From: JAZNQN01 sp045590195
Lineage (GTDB): Bacteria > Bacillota > Clostridia > UMGS1883 > UMGS1540
DNA length: 64,000 bases
Direction: 5' to 3'
NCBI GenBank assembly: GCA_045590195.1
Contig: JAZNQN010000073.1
Span: 62,001 to 126,000, forward strand
The notes beneath the pieces were generated by a model, which made no database searches, was not told the DNA's origin, and saw only the letters and a list, made by a program, of their open reading frames with translations. Within the stretch, counting starts at the first letter, position 1. Every line of letters starts with the position of its first letter. The translations under genes were made by a program, and so were the position numbers. This document shows, one piece after another, positions 51,806 through 60,520 of this stretch.

Positions 51806-51871
51806 ATGTGTAATTTAAAAAGGCATTTAATTTTCCTCTGCGGAGTTGTCACTACTCAGGCAGGGGAGTAA
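51806..51871 (+). CDS. Candidate thrS leader peptide
   Basis: A 21-codon frame with a near-perfect AAGGAGG site eight bases before its ATG. The peptide begins MCNLKRHLIFLCG and contains two adjacent threonine codons (ACT ACT, 51851-51856). Those codons sit inside a hairpin: 51835-51841 pair with 51860-51866, and GAGT with ACTC. An alternative hairpin (51859-51888) shares the 3' arm, so the two exclude each other. The layout is that of amino-acid-sensing leaders. No T-run follows the second hairpin, so the effect could be on processing or translation. There is no T-box. Confidence 0.6.
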   Translation: MCNLKRHLIFLCGVVTTQAGE

Positions 51872-51924
51872 AAAGCGCTCTTTCTGCCGTAAAAAGAAAA
51901 AATATTTTAGAAAAGGTGACTGGT

Positions 51925-53853
51925 ATGATAAAAATTACTTTAAGAGATGAAATAAAAGAATTTGAAAGTGGTGTATCGGCTTATGATATCGCTCTTTCTA
52001 TAAGCGAAGGCCTTGCGAGAGCTGCTTTGGCTGCAAAAATAAACGGCGAGGTTTGTGAGCTTTCAACAAAAATTACAGCTGATAGCGAAGTTGAAATTTT
52101 AACCTTTGATGCAGATGAAGGCAAGAGGGTTTTGCGCCACAGTGCATCGCATATTCTGGCACAGGCCGTTAAAAGGCTTTATCCAAACACAAAGCTTGCA
52201 ATAGGCCCTGCTATTGACGATGGTTTTTACTACGATTTTGATACAGAATCTCCGCTTACAAACGATGATCTTTCAAAAATTGAAGCAGAGATGAAAAAAA
52301 TTGTTAAAGAAAACATAAAAATTGAAAGATTTGCTCTTTCCAGAGCAGAAGCTTTGGAAATGATGAAAGATGAGCCTTACAAAGTAGAGCTTATTGAAGA
52401 TTTGCCCGAAGGCGAAGAGATTTCATTCTACAAACAAGGCGATTTTACTGACCTTTGTGCAGGACCTCACGTGTTCTCAACAGGGGCCGTAAAAGCAATT
52501 AAGCTTATGAGCGTTACCGGTGCTTACTGGAGAGGAAGCGAGAAAAACAAAATGCTCCAGAGGGTTTACGGTACTGCATTTACAAAGAAAAGCGATCTTG
52601 CAGAGCACATTGAAATGCTTGAAGAAGCAAGAAAACGCGACCACAACAAAATAGGCAGAGAGCTTGGCTACTTTACAACCGTTGATTCAATTGGCCAGGG
52701 CCTTCCTATTATGCTTCCAAAGGGCGCAAAGGTTATGCAAACTCTTATGCGTTTTGTTGAAGATACCGAGGAATCACTCGGCTGGCAGATGACAAAAACA
52801 CCTTATATGGCTAAAAGCGACCTTTACAAAATTTCAGGTCACTGGGATCATTACAAAGATGGTATGTTTGTAATGGGCGACGAAGAAAAAGACAAAGAGG
52901 TTTTTGCGCTTCGTCCAATGACATGTCCGTTCCAGTATCAGGCATATCTTTCAAAAATGAGAAGTTACCGTGATTTACCACTTCGTTATAACGAAACTTC
53001 AACTCTTTTCAGAAACGAAGCTTCGGGCGAAATGCACGGTCTTATCAGGGTTAGACAGTTTACAATTTCCGAAGGCCACTTAATGTGCCGCCCTGATCAG
53101 CTTGAAGAAGAATTTAAAAGCTGTCTTGAGCTTACAACATATATGCTCAAAACACTTGGCCTTTACGAAGTTGTATCCTATCGTTTCTCGCAGTGGGATC
53201 CTGATAACAAAGAAAAATATATCGGAACAGCAGAGCAGTGGGATGAGGCTCAGGGCATAATGGCAAAAATATTGGAACACCTTGAAATTCCTCACAAAAT
53301 CGGTATTGGTGAAGCGGCGTTTTATGGCCCTAAACTTGATATTCAGATTAAAAATGTTTACGGCAAAGAGGATACTCTTATCACTATCCAGATTGACCAG
53401 ATGCTCGCTGAAAAATTTGGTATGGAATATATCGACAGCGACGGCTCAAAGAAAAACCCATACATTATTCACAGAACTTCAATTGGCTGCTATGAAAGAA
53501 CACTTGCACTCCTTCTTGAAAAATATGCAGGCGCACTTCCAACATGGCTTATGCCAACACAGGCAGTTGTTATTCCTATTTCTGAAAAACACAACGAATA
53601 TGCGGAAAAAGTTGCTAAAATGCTTACAGAAAAGGGAATCAGAAATACTGTTGACAAGAGAAACGAAAAAATGGGCTACAAAATTCGTGAGGCTCAGCTT
53701 GAAAAAACACCTTATATGCTTATTGTAGGCGACAAAGAGGCAGAGGAAAATGCTGCATCGCTCAGAAGCAGAAAAGAAGGGGATAAGGGCTCTGTTCCTG
53801 TTTCGGAAGCAATTGAAATTATTCTCGATGATATTGTAAACAAAAGAATATAA
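51925..53853 (+). CDS. thrS: Threonyl-tRNA synthetase
   Basis: Charges tRNA(Thr). 642 residues from the ATG at 51925; a GTG nine bases earlier overlaps the AAGGTGA site. Domains: TGS ('IKITLRDEIKEFESGVSAYD'), the editing domain with 'HSASHILAQAVKRLYP' and 'DLCAGPHV', the class II core with 'RPMTCPFQYQAYL' and 'FRNEASGEMHGLIRVRQFT', and an anticodon-binding C-terminus with 'IRNTVDKRNEKMGYKIREAQ'. The residues for zinc binding (Cys in MTCPF) and editing are present. Confidence 0.97.
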   Translation: MIKITLRDEIKEFESGVSAYDIALSISEGLARAALAAKINGEVCELSTKITADSEVEILTFDADEGKRVLRHSASHILAQAVKRLYPNTKLAIGPAIDDGFYYDFDTESPLTNDDLSKIEAEMKKIVKENIKIERFALSRAEALEMMKDEPYKVELIEDLPEGEEISFYKQGDFTDLCAGPHVFSTGAVKAIKLMSVTGAYWRGSEKNKMLQRVYGTAFTKKSDLAEHIEMLEEARKRDHNKIGRELGYFTTVDSIGQGLPIMLPKGAKVMQTLMRFVEDTEESLGWQMTKTPYMAKSDLYKISGHWDHYKDGMFVMGDEEKDKEVFALRPMTCPFQYQAYLSKMRSYRDLPLRYNETSTLFRNEASGEMHGLIRVRQFTISEGHLMCRPDQLEEEFKSCLELTTYMLKTLGLYEVVSYRFSQWDPDNKEKYIGTAEQWDEAQGIMAKILEHLEIPHKIGIGEAAFYGPKLDIQIKNVYGKEDTLITIQIDQMLAEKFGMEYIDSDGSKKNPYIIHRTSIGCYERTLALLLEKYAGALPTWLMPTQAVVIPISEKHNEYAEKVAKMLTEKGIRNTVDKRNEKMGYKIREAQLEKTPYMLIVGDKEAEENAASLRSRKEGDKGSVPVSEAIEIILDDIVNKRI

Positions 53854-53857
53854 AAAA

Positions 53858-53885
53858 TTGGGCTGTAACGAGAGTTACAGCCCAA
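53858..53885 (-). terminator. Terminator between thrS and an AraC gene
   Basis: TTGGGCTGTAAC GAGA GTTACAGCCCAA, a 12-pair perfect stem. The T-run lies on the minus strand side (TTTTTT), so it mainly ends the leftward AraC gene; it may also stop thrS transcripts weakly. Confidence 0.8.
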
Positions 53886-53889
53886 ACTG

Positions 53890-54687
53890 TCATTGTTTCA
53901 GATTTTTTCGGAATTGTTGTGGCGATGTGCCACGGTATTTTTTAAATATATCGCCAAAATAATTACTGCTTGTAAAGCCTGTGGCCGAAGCAATTTCGGT
54001 TATTGAAAGAGAAGTGTTTTGAAGTAGTTTCGCCGCTTCGTTTACTCTTATGCAGTTTATATATTGCGCCGCCGGCATACCGATAATAGATTTGAATTTT
54101 TTGCAAAAGTACGACTGGCTTAAATATGACATCTGGCAAAGCTGATTAACGCTTACATCGAGAGCATAATTTTTATTTATATAAGTTACCGCATCAAGAA
54201 TTTTGTTATAAGTTTCATCTTCGTTTTTGGTTGCAGAAACTTTAAATGAAGAAAAACGATAAAGGTATATAATTAAAGTTTCAAAAAGAAGAGAGAGCAT
54301 TTTTGAAGATGTTTCGCTTTGATGAGAAGTTTCGCTGCACATATCAAAAAGAAGCTGCTGAATTTTATCGCGCTGAGCAGGCGGAATACTGATAACGCAG
54401 GTGTCGAAACATTTTTCTATAATATGGCGAATATTATCGTTTACGGCGTCTTCGTCAAAAAATATGTGAATAAATTCTGTGCGGGGGCCTGAGGTTTTAT
54501 GCATTTTTCCCGGCGAAATAAGGGCAAAATCGCCCGATACAACGCGGTAAACATTATCCTCAATAAAATAGTGGCGGTCGCCTTTGGTAAGATAATAAAT
54601 TTCATAGTGAGGGTGGGCATGAACATATTTCATATCGGCATCGGTTTCTGAAAGATATTTCGTGTGTTTGGCTTTTATTATTGCCAT
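53890..54687 (-). CDS. AraC-family transcriptional regulator, cupin sensor
   Basis: 265 residues. N-terminal cupin with 'YVHAHPHYEIYYLTKGDRHY' and 'FALISPGKMHKTSG'; C-terminal HTH pair with 'VSVNQLCQMSYLSQSYFCKK' and 'ITEIASATGFTSSNYFGDIF', ending in 'KYRGTSPQQFRKN'. It stands alone between thrS and rqcP, both on the opposite strand, so its target may be the glycan genes further right. Own promoter. Confidence 0.9.
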   Translation of the reverse strand: MAIIKAKHTKYLSETDADMKYVHAHPHYEIYYLTKGDRHYFIEDNVYRVVSGDFALISPGKMHKTSGPRTEFIHIFFDEDAVNDNIRHIIEKCFDTCVISIPPAQRDKIQQLLFDMCSETSHQSETSSKMLSLLFETLIIYLYRFSSFKVSATKNEDETYNKILDAVTYINKNYALDVSVNQLCQMSYLSQSYFCKKFKSIIGMPAAQYINCIRVNEAAKLLQNTSLSITEIASATGFTSSNYFGDIFKKYRGTSPQQFRKNLKQ

Positions 54688-54714
54688 GGTGCACCTCCCG
54701 CATAGTTTTATTTA

Positions 54715-54743
54715 ATTTTATCATAACATTTTTCATATGTAAA
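54715..54743 (-). promoter_or_regulatory. Promoter of the AraC gene at 53890-54687
   Basis: Minus strand TTTACA, 17 bases, TAAAAT with TG one base before it. It overlaps the ribosome site of rqcP on the other strand. Confidence 0.6.
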
Positions 54744-54753
54744 GGAGAATAAA

Positions 54754-54999
54754 ATGAGAATTGACAAGTTTTTAAAAGTTTCGAGAATTATTAAAAGAAG
54801 AACTATTGCGGCTTCGGCCTGCAGTGGTGGCAGAGTGTTTATAAACGGAAAGCAGGCAAAGCCCGGAAGCGAGGTTTCGGTTGGAAGCATAATTGAAATA
54901 GGCTTTGGCGAAAAACAGATAAAAGTTGAAGTTTTGAAACTTACAGAGCACATTGGAAAAGATGATGCTTCAACAATGTATAAAATTATAGAAGGCTAA
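54754..54999 (+). CDS. rqcP: S4-domain ribosome quality-control factor RqcP (YabO type)
   Basis: 81 residues, one S4 RNA-binding domain: 'MRIDKFLKVSRIIKRRTIA' then 'SGGRVFINGKQAKPGSEV'. This short Hsp15-like form matches RqcP, which binds the 50S-peptidyl-tRNA complex and assists RqcH-directed alanine tailing during rescue of stalled ribosomes. AAAGGAG lies nine bases before the start. A clear terminator follows. It could also be called Hsp15/HslR-like; the family is the same. Confidence 0.88.
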   Translation: MRIDKFLKVSRIIKRRTIAASACSGGRVFINGKQAKPGSEVSVGSIIEIGFGEKQIKVEVLKLTEHIGKDDASTMYKIIEG

Positions 55000-55005
55000 T
55001 AAATA

Positions 55006-55034
55006 GGACGCAAAGTAATTTGCGTCCGTTTTTT
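55006..55034 (+). terminator. rqcP terminator
   Basis: GGACGCAAA GTAA TTTGCGTCC followed by GTTTTTT. The stop codon of the convergent AraC gene lies in the T-run. Confidence 0.92.
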
Positions 55035-55842
55035 ATCGGTGAGAGTTTCGGTATTGCAGCGGGGTTTCGCCAGTGAAGGCCTTAAATTGTTTACAGAAGA
55101 AAGATGTATCGGTAAAGCCGAGCAAATTGGCTATTTCGGAAGCATTAAGATTAGTATGTTTAAGATAATCCTTCGATCTTTTGAGTTTTGCATTTATTCT
55201 GTATTTGGCAGGCGACATTCCCGAATATTCTTTAAAAAGCTTTCTAAAATAGCTTTCGGTTACATTACAAAGAGCGGCAATTTCGCTTATGGAAAGAGTT
55301 TGATTTACTTCGTTTTCAATATATTTTATTCCTTTTTGTATAATATCAAATTTTGGTTTCATATCAATATTCCGGCCGCTGAGATCGGTTAAAATATCGT
55401 ACATTCCCGATTTCATTTTACCGTAGCAGGGCAGGGCGGAATCGGCAGAATCTATAATTTTTTCTATAAAAAGTTTTCCGTGAGAAAAATTAAAAACAGT
55501 TATATGGCGGCTGAGAAGAAACGGCGTGCCGCCCTTGTCTGAAAGAGAAAAATTTATACCAAACGTACCAGAAGAGCTTTGTTTAAAATTGAAAAAATTA
55601 AGGGTATATTCCGAGTTTTCGGGAACATAAACCAAAGAACCGGCCGGAGCCAATATTTTTTCGCCTGTATTTGTAATATACTCTCCGCTACAATCATCAA
55701 AAAAGAGAAACATACTGCTTTTTTTGGGGTTTCCTATGCAGGAGAACTGTTTTTTTATATTCCATTGTTGCCTTACGGCGGCTTCAACATTTACCGAATA
55801 GTTATATCCGTAAAGCTCTGAAACAGGTATAATTTTCACCAT
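55033..55842 (-). CDS. AraC-family transcriptional regulator
   Basis: 269 residues. N-terminal cupin-like sensor ('AGSLVYVPENSEYTLNFF') and C-terminal HTH pair ('LSISEIAALCNVTESYFRKL', 'ASEIANLLGFTDTSFFCKQF') with a 'KAFTGETPLQYRN' end. It is divergent from the AGE epimerase / glycan operon and probably its activator. GGGGGTG is the ribosome site, four bases before the ATG. Confidence 0.9.
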   Translation of the reverse strand: MVKIIPVSELYGYNYSVNVEAAVRQQWNIKKQFSCIGNPKKSSMFLFFDDCSGEYITNTGEKILAPAGSLVYVPENSEYTLNFFNFKQSSSGTFGINFSLSDKGGTPFLLSRHITVFNFSHGKLFIEKIIDSADSALPCYGKMKSGMYDILTDLSGRNIDMKPKFDIIQKGIKYIENEVNQTLSISEIAALCNVTESYFRKLFKEYSGMSPAKYRINAKLKRSKDYLKHTNLNASEIANLLGFTDTSFFCKQFKAFTGETPLQYRNSHR

Positions 55843-55861
55843 AACACCCCCGATATATTTT

Positions 55862-55890
55862 AGAATATACTATTATATTGAAAATGTCAA
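55862..55890 (-). promoter_or_regulatory. Promoter of the AraC gene at 55033-55842
   Basis: Minus strand TTGACA, 17 bases, TATTCT. One copy of the repeat ATTATATTGAA (55872-55882) falls in the spacer, suggesting autoregulation. Confidence 0.65.
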
Positions 55891-55959
55891 TAAGTATCGA
55901 AAAATTATATAATTGTACTTTAAAATTATATTGAATTATATTCCGCCACGTGATATTAT
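55872..55959 (+). promoter_or_regulatory. AGE-operon promoter with AraC-type repeats
   Basis: TTGAAT (55931-55936), 17 bases, TATTAT (55954-55959) with TG one base before. ATTATATTGAA occurs at 55872-55882 and again at 55925-55935, overlapping the -35; the copies are 53 bases apart, about five helical turns. A looping AraC dimer is a natural reading. Confidence 0.6.
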
Positions 55960-55988
55960 TTTTATATATACTTATAGGAGGATTAAAA

Positions 55989-57182
55989 ATGGATAAACAA
56001 TATTTTAAGAATACGAAAGAAAAGCTTAAAAGCATTTTGATGGACGAATTTGTATCGTTTTGGGAAGAAGTATCGGTTGACCCTGAGTACGGCGGATATT
56101 TATGCGGTTTCGACAGGGACGGCGAGCTGTTCTTTGAGGACAAATCTGTTTGGCAGCAGGGCAGAAGCCTTTGGATGTTTTCAAAGCTTTACAACGAATT
56201 TGGCAAAAAACAGCTTTGGCTCACGGCTGCAAAAAGCGGCTATGACTTTATAAACAAATACTGCTTTAACCCTGAAAACGGACATATGTATTTCAGGGTT
56301 ACAAGAGATGGCAAGCCTTTGCAGGAGAGAAGATATTATTTTTCAGAAGCATTTGCCATTATGGGTTATTGTGAATACTATATTGCAACAGGAATTGAAG
56401 AAGTAAAAGAAAAGGCAATAAAGCTTTTTGAGCTTTTTGAAAAATATTACAAAACGCCCTCTTTTGCGCCGAAAATCAACCCTGAAACAAGAAGATACAA
56501 AGGGCACAGTATTGTTATGATTATGCTTAATGTTTGCCAGCATATGCGTACAATTGATGATAATCCAGAGTATGACAAAATGATAAGCGAGTGTATTAAT
56601 ACAATAGTAAATGACTTTGTAAAGCCTGAAAAGAAAGCATTATTTGAAACTGTAAATTACGACGGCAGCTTTGTTGACACTCCTGATGGAAGGTTTTTAA
56701 ACCCCGGCCACAGTATGGAAACTGCGTGGTTTATTATGCAGGAGGCAATTCACAGAAACGACAAAGAGCTTTTTGAAAAAATGATGGATGTAACCGTGTG
56801 GTCGCTTCAGCGCGGTTGGGACAAGGAAATGGGCGGTATTTTCTATTTTCTTGATTGCGACAACAAGCCTGTAAGAAGCCTTGAATGGGATATGAAGCTT
56901 TTCTGGGTACATTGTGAGGCTATGATTGCTCTTGTATATTCTTATATGTACACTAAAAACGAAGAATATTTAAAAGGCTTTGAAACTATTTTAGATTACT
57001 GCATAAAGCATTATGCAGACCCCGGACACCCTGAATGGTACGGCCATTTACACCGTGACGGAACACCGATTTCTCCGATAAAGGGAAGCGACTGGAAAGG
57101 CCCGTTCCACAATGTAAGAGCGTTTATGATACTTACAGGGCTTTTTGAAAAACTTGAAAATGGAGAAACGATTAGTTTCTAG
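55989..57182 (+). CDS. AGE-family epimerase (N-acylglucosamine 2-epimerase / cellobiose 2-epimerase type)
   Basis: 397 residues from the ATG at 55989, with AGGAGG six bases upstream. An (alpha/alpha)6 barrel of the AGE family: 'KSVWQQGRSLWMFSKLYNEF', 'RRYYFSEAFAIMGYCEYY', 'GHSIVMIMLN', 'LNPGHSMETAWFIMQEA' and 'WYGHLHRDGTPISP' carry the conserved Arg, Glu and His of the active site. It epimerises a hexose or N-acyl-hexosamine at C2. The GH20 gene downstream makes an N-acetyl-sugar substrate attractive. The next gene's ribosome site overlaps its stop. Confidence 0.9.
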   Translation: MDKQYFKNTKEKLKSILMDEFVSFWEEVSVDPEYGGYLCGFDRDGELFFEDKSVWQQGRSLWMFSKLYNEFGKKQLWLTAAKSGYDFINKYCFNPENGHMYFRVTRDGKPLQERRYYFSEAFAIMGYCEYYIATGIEEVKEKAIKLFELFEKYYKTPSFAPKINPETRRYKGHSIVMIMLNVCQHMRTIDDNPEYDKMISECINTIVNDFVKPEKKALFETVNYDGSFVDTPDGRFLNPGHSMETAWFIMQEAIHRNDKELFEKMMDVTVWSLQRGWDKEMGGIFYFLDCDNKPVRSLEWDMKLFWVHCEAMIALVYSYMYTKNEEYLKGFETILDYCIKHYADPGHPEWYGHLHRDGTPISPIKGSDWKGPFHNVRAFMILTGLFEKLENGETISF

Positions 57183-57193
57183 GAGGCATTAAG

Positions 57194-58639
57194 GTGGATA
57201 TAAAAGAAAAAAGTAACTGGAAAATTATTTATTCAAATTATGATGGAATTGAAAGAAGTGCTATAAATTTTGTAAGCCGCGAGATGGGGAAATATGTGCT
57301 GAGGAATATGGGAGAATATTCTTTACCTGTGCTGGCAATTGAAAAATATGATGTTTCACAGGTGGACAAAAATGCGGTTATAATCGGTTTGCATGACGAA
57401 AACAAGCTCATACAAAAATACATAAAAGAAGATGAAATTCCTGAAAACGGATATTTGGTTCGGGTTTTTGATAATCCTGATAACAAAGAGCAAAAAATAG
57501 CCGTAATTGCGGCAAACGAGCCTGTGAATGTATTTTATGGTGCGGCGGATTTTATTGATGATTACTTTTCAGCTGCTATTCCCGAAAGGGCAGATATAAA
57601 ATATCCAAAAGAGCTTTTTGAAGGGAAAATGCCTGATTACAATATTGCTTTGTATCCAACTATAAAAACAAGAAATGTTTTTGCATGGGGGCATCCTATT
57701 ACAGATTACAAAGAATACCTTGAAAACATGGCAAGAATGAAACTAAATCAGCTTATTTTATGGAACGATTTTGCACCACTTAATAAAAAAGAATTTACCG
57801 ATTGCGCACATGCTTTAGGAATTTCGGTAATGTGGGGCTATGCATGGGGCTGGAGCCTTGATTGTGGAGAAATAAATCTTGAAGCACTTGACAAGGTTTC
57901 GGATGCTGCCATAGAAAAATTTGAAAAAGAATATGCAAAAGACGGGGTTGACGGAATATACTTTCAGTCGTTTACGGAGCTTGAGAGAGAAAAAATAGGA
58001 GATAAGCTCATAGCTGAAGCGGTTACCGATTTTGTAAACAGCACAGCTAAAAAATTGCTCGATAAATTCCCCGGTCTTCATATTCAGTTTGGTCTTCACG
58101 CAACAAGCGTTAAAGATAGGCTGAAGTTTATTGCAAATGTTGATAAAAGAGTTGAAATTATTTGGGAAAACTGCGGAAGCTTTCCTTACTCTAACACCCC
58201 GTATGTGAGAAGCGAAGAAGAGTTTGAAGAAGCAAAAGAATTTACCGATAGTATCATAAATTTAAGAGAAGAAGGCAGCATGGGAGTACTTTATAAAGGA
58301 CAACTCAGGCTTGACTGGAGTAAATTTATTCATCAGGCTGGACCATACATTATAGGAAATGCTTCAAAAGAGGGATCGGAGCATGACAGGGAAATGTATA
58401 AACCGCTTTGGAAACATTTTCAGAATAACTGGATTAAAAACGGAAAATATGCCTATGAAATGACAAAGCACATAATAGAAAAAGGGCAGAAAAATGTGGC
58501 CGTTGGTATGGCGGGGCAATTTGCAGGTGGCAGATGGTTTTCTCAGGCACTTTGTGCTGAAATAATATTTAACTGTGACAGACCTTATGAAGAAATATTT
58601 GACAAAGTTTCTGCACGTTGCAGCATAGACATGGTATAA
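57194..58639 (+). CDS. Uncharacterised glycoside-hydrolase-like protein (GH20b/GH67-N-like domain plus TIM barrel)
   Basis: 481 residues from a GTG start with AGGAGG seven bases upstream. The first 115 residues look like the small alpha/beta domain that precedes the barrel in GH20 and GH67 enzymes ('AVIIGLHDENKLIQKYIKED', 'IAVIAANEPVNVFYGAADFI'). The rest reads as a TIM barrel ('RMKLNQLILWNDFAPL', 'GISVMWGYAWGWS', 'GVDGIYFQSFTELEREK', 'RVEIIWENCG'). Acidic residues in 'QSFTELE' and 'IWENCG' are candidate catalysts. I cannot name a family. No signal peptide, so it acts on imported sugars. Translationally linked to the epimerase. Confidence 0.7.
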   Translation: MDIKEKSNWKIIYSNYDGIERSAINFVSREMGKYVLRNMGEYSLPVLAIEKYDVSQVDKNAVIIGLHDENKLIQKYIKEDEIPENGYLVRVFDNPDNKEQKIAVIAANEPVNVFYGAADFIDDYFSAAIPERADIKYPKELFEGKMPDYNIALYPTIKTRNVFAWGHPITDYKEYLENMARMKLNQLILWNDFAPLNKKEFTDCAHALGISVMWGYAWGWSLDCGEINLEALDKVSDAAIEKFEKEYAKDGVDGIYFQSFTELEREKIGDKLIAEAVTDFVNSTAKKLLDKFPGLHIQFGLHATSVKDRLKFIANVDKRVEIIWENCGSFPYSNTPYVRSEEEFEEAKEFTDSIINLREEGSMGVLYKGQLRLDWSKFIHQAGPYIIGNASKEGSEHDREMYKPLWKHFQNNWIKNGKYAYEMTKHIIEKGQKNVAVGMAGQFAGGRWFSQALCAEIIFNCDRPYEEIFDKVSARCSIDMV

Positions 58640-58704
58640 AACGCAAACTATTGATATATTGACACTGTTTTTGTTGCGTATTTTTGTTTTTTAAATTCAG
58701 TTTA

Positions 58705-58733
58705 TTGAAAACTTAAATTGAATTTGATATTAT
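58705..58733 (+). promoter_or_regulatory. Promoter of the GH20 gene
   Basis: TTGAAA, 17 bases, TATTAT with TG one base before it. This would let the GH20 gene be expressed apart from the epimerase pair. Confidence 0.55.
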
Positions 58734-58764
58734 TTTTTAAAACACAGCGAAAAGAGGTTTTAAT

Positions 58765-60477
58765 ATGATTACACCACGTGCAAAAAAAGAAAATTATTCG
58801 GGAGAAAAAATTGCCATTTCAAAAAAGCTTACCGTAAGCGTAAAAAACGAACTTGAAGAAAAAGTTTTCGCGGCAATTGAAATATTTTTTAAATCGACAG
58901 GTATTACTTTTGTTCCCGTAAAAGATAAAGCTGATATTACATTAGAAGTAAACGAAGCTCTATCTGACAAGCTGGAAAGATATAGTGTTTTGACAGATAA
59001 AAACGGAATTAAGCTTTCTTTTGCTGACTTTTTAGGCGGAAGAAATGCCCTTGCCACACTTTATCAGCTTATCAGATGTGAAGGCGACGAGGTTTATGTT
59101 TTAGAAGCGGAAATAGATGACTGGGCTGACAACAAGATGCGTGGTGTTCTTTTAGACCCTGCACGTAGATTTATTCCCATAAAAGATTTAAAAAATACAT
59201 TTGTTCGTATGGCGCTTGGCAAAATGAATGTTGCCCATCTGCACCTTATGGATGCTGAATCATATACTTTGGAAAGCCGTAAATATCCTCAGCTTAATAA
59301 CCCTGAACACGGGTTTTACAAAATGGAAGAAATGAGCGATATAATTGCCTTTGGCCAGGCTATTGGTATTGATTGTTTGCCTGAAATTGAAATGCCGGCT
59401 CACACTCAGCCGAGAATGATTGAGCATTTTCCATTTCTTTTGTGCGAAACTGAAACCGTTGAAACCAGTAAATGGACAATGTGCATAGGAAACGAAAAGT
59501 TTTATGAGTTTTTTGCAGATATTATAGCTGAAGTAGCCAATGTTTTCCCGTATGAGATACTTCACATAGGTACTGATGAGTTTTCAAATTTCTGCCACGA
59601 GGAACGCCGTCATTGGCCAAGGTGGTACGACTGCAAGCATTGTAAAGCCCTTGCCAAAAAGCTTGGCATTTATCAGACGCCTGCCGAAGAGGTTCAAAAA
59701 TACGAAGAAGACGGAACCCTTATGGAAAGAGGCATTGCAGGTATACAAGAAATGTTTATGCATATGGTTAAGCGTATGCACGAAATTGTTACAAAAGCGG
59801 GCAAGCGAATGATGATGTGGAACGAAAACATCGACATTTCAAAGCCCTGCGATTTGCCTAAAGATATACTTATTCATTTCTGGCGTGTGGCTATGGCCAG
59901 ACGCGGACCTGTGTATGGCTGCTCTATGGAAGCATTTCTTGAGCAGGGATTTGATGTTATAAACTCTCACTATCCGCAAACATATATTGAAGAAGATATA
60001 TATTATCCAGAAGTTCCTCTTAACACCTGGTCGCCAAAAACTTATCCTGAAACCAGGGATGAACTTAAGGACAAAATTCTTGGCGGTTGGCCGTCGGCCT
60101 GGAGCAATTATCCGCATTTTGCGTACACATTGCCAAGTGCAATTGCTTTTTATGCTGACAGACTCTGGGATGAATCGGTAGGATATTACGGAAAAGATTT
60201 CTGCATCTCGGCAACCCGTTTGGTTTTAGGTCCACACACACCTGAAAAATTCAATGTATATGCGGCGCTTGGCGGATACATACTTCCACGAAGCACACCT
60301 AAACAGGAAACACTTTACGGCTATGTTAATAAAGTTAAAATACCTGCCCAAGAGGTTTTGGAAACAGAAAAAACTTTACGCACTCTGGCAAAGGGCGATG
60401 GAATAGAATGTGAGCTTGCCGGAATATATGCTGATTGTGTAAAGTGGGTATATGAAAAGATGACGAGCAAGGAATAA
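58765..60477 (+). CDS. GH20-family beta-N-acetylhexosaminidase-like enzyme
   Basis: 570 residues. A small N-terminal GH20b-like domain (about 1-125) precedes a TIM barrel starting 'MRGVLLDPARRFIPIKDLKN' (about 130). 'MNVAHLHLMDAESYTLESRK' and 'GIDCLPEIEMPAHTQPRMIE' are GH20 strands, and the catalytic Asp-Glu pair is D271-E272 in 'HIGTDEFSNF', where the usual HxGGDE has a Thr. GH20 enzymes use the substrate N-acetyl group for catalysis. No signal peptide is seen. The product, GlcNAc or GalNAc, would suit the AGE epimerase upstream. Confidence 0.85.
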   Translation: MITPRAKKENYSGEKIAISKKLTVSVKNELEEKVFAAIEIFFKSTGITFVPVKDKADITLEVNEALSDKLERYSVLTDKNGIKLSFADFLGGRNALATLYQLIRCEGDEVYVLEAEIDDWADNKMRGVLLDPARRFIPIKDLKNTFVRMALGKMNVAHLHLMDAESYTLESRKYPQLNNPEHGFYKMEEMSDIIAFGQAIGIDCLPEIEMPAHTQPRMIEHFPFLLCETETVETSKWTMCIGNEKFYEFFADIIAEVANVFPYEILHIGTDEFSNFCHEERRHWPRWYDCKHCKALAKKLGIYQTPAEEVQKYEEDGTLMERGIAGIQEMFMHMVKRMHEIVTKAGKRMMMWNENIDISKPCDLPKDILIHFWRVAMARRGPVYGCSMEAFLEQGFDVINSHYPQTYIEEDIYYPEVPLNTWSPKTYPETRDELKDKILGGWPSAWSNYPHFAYTLPSAIAFYADRLWDESVGYYGKDFCISATRLVLGPHTPEKFNVYAALGGYILPRSTPKQETLYGYVNKVKIPAQEVLETEKTLRTLAKGDGIECELAGIYADCVKWVYEKMTSKE

Positions 60478-60520
60478 GGAAATATAAAAAAGTCCAGACC
60501 GCAAAAAAGTTAAAAATTTT

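Noticed and set aside
51780..51924. T-box riboswitch upstream of thrS
   Set aside because: The leader is under 150 bases and has no T-box antiterminator sequence or specifier arrangement.
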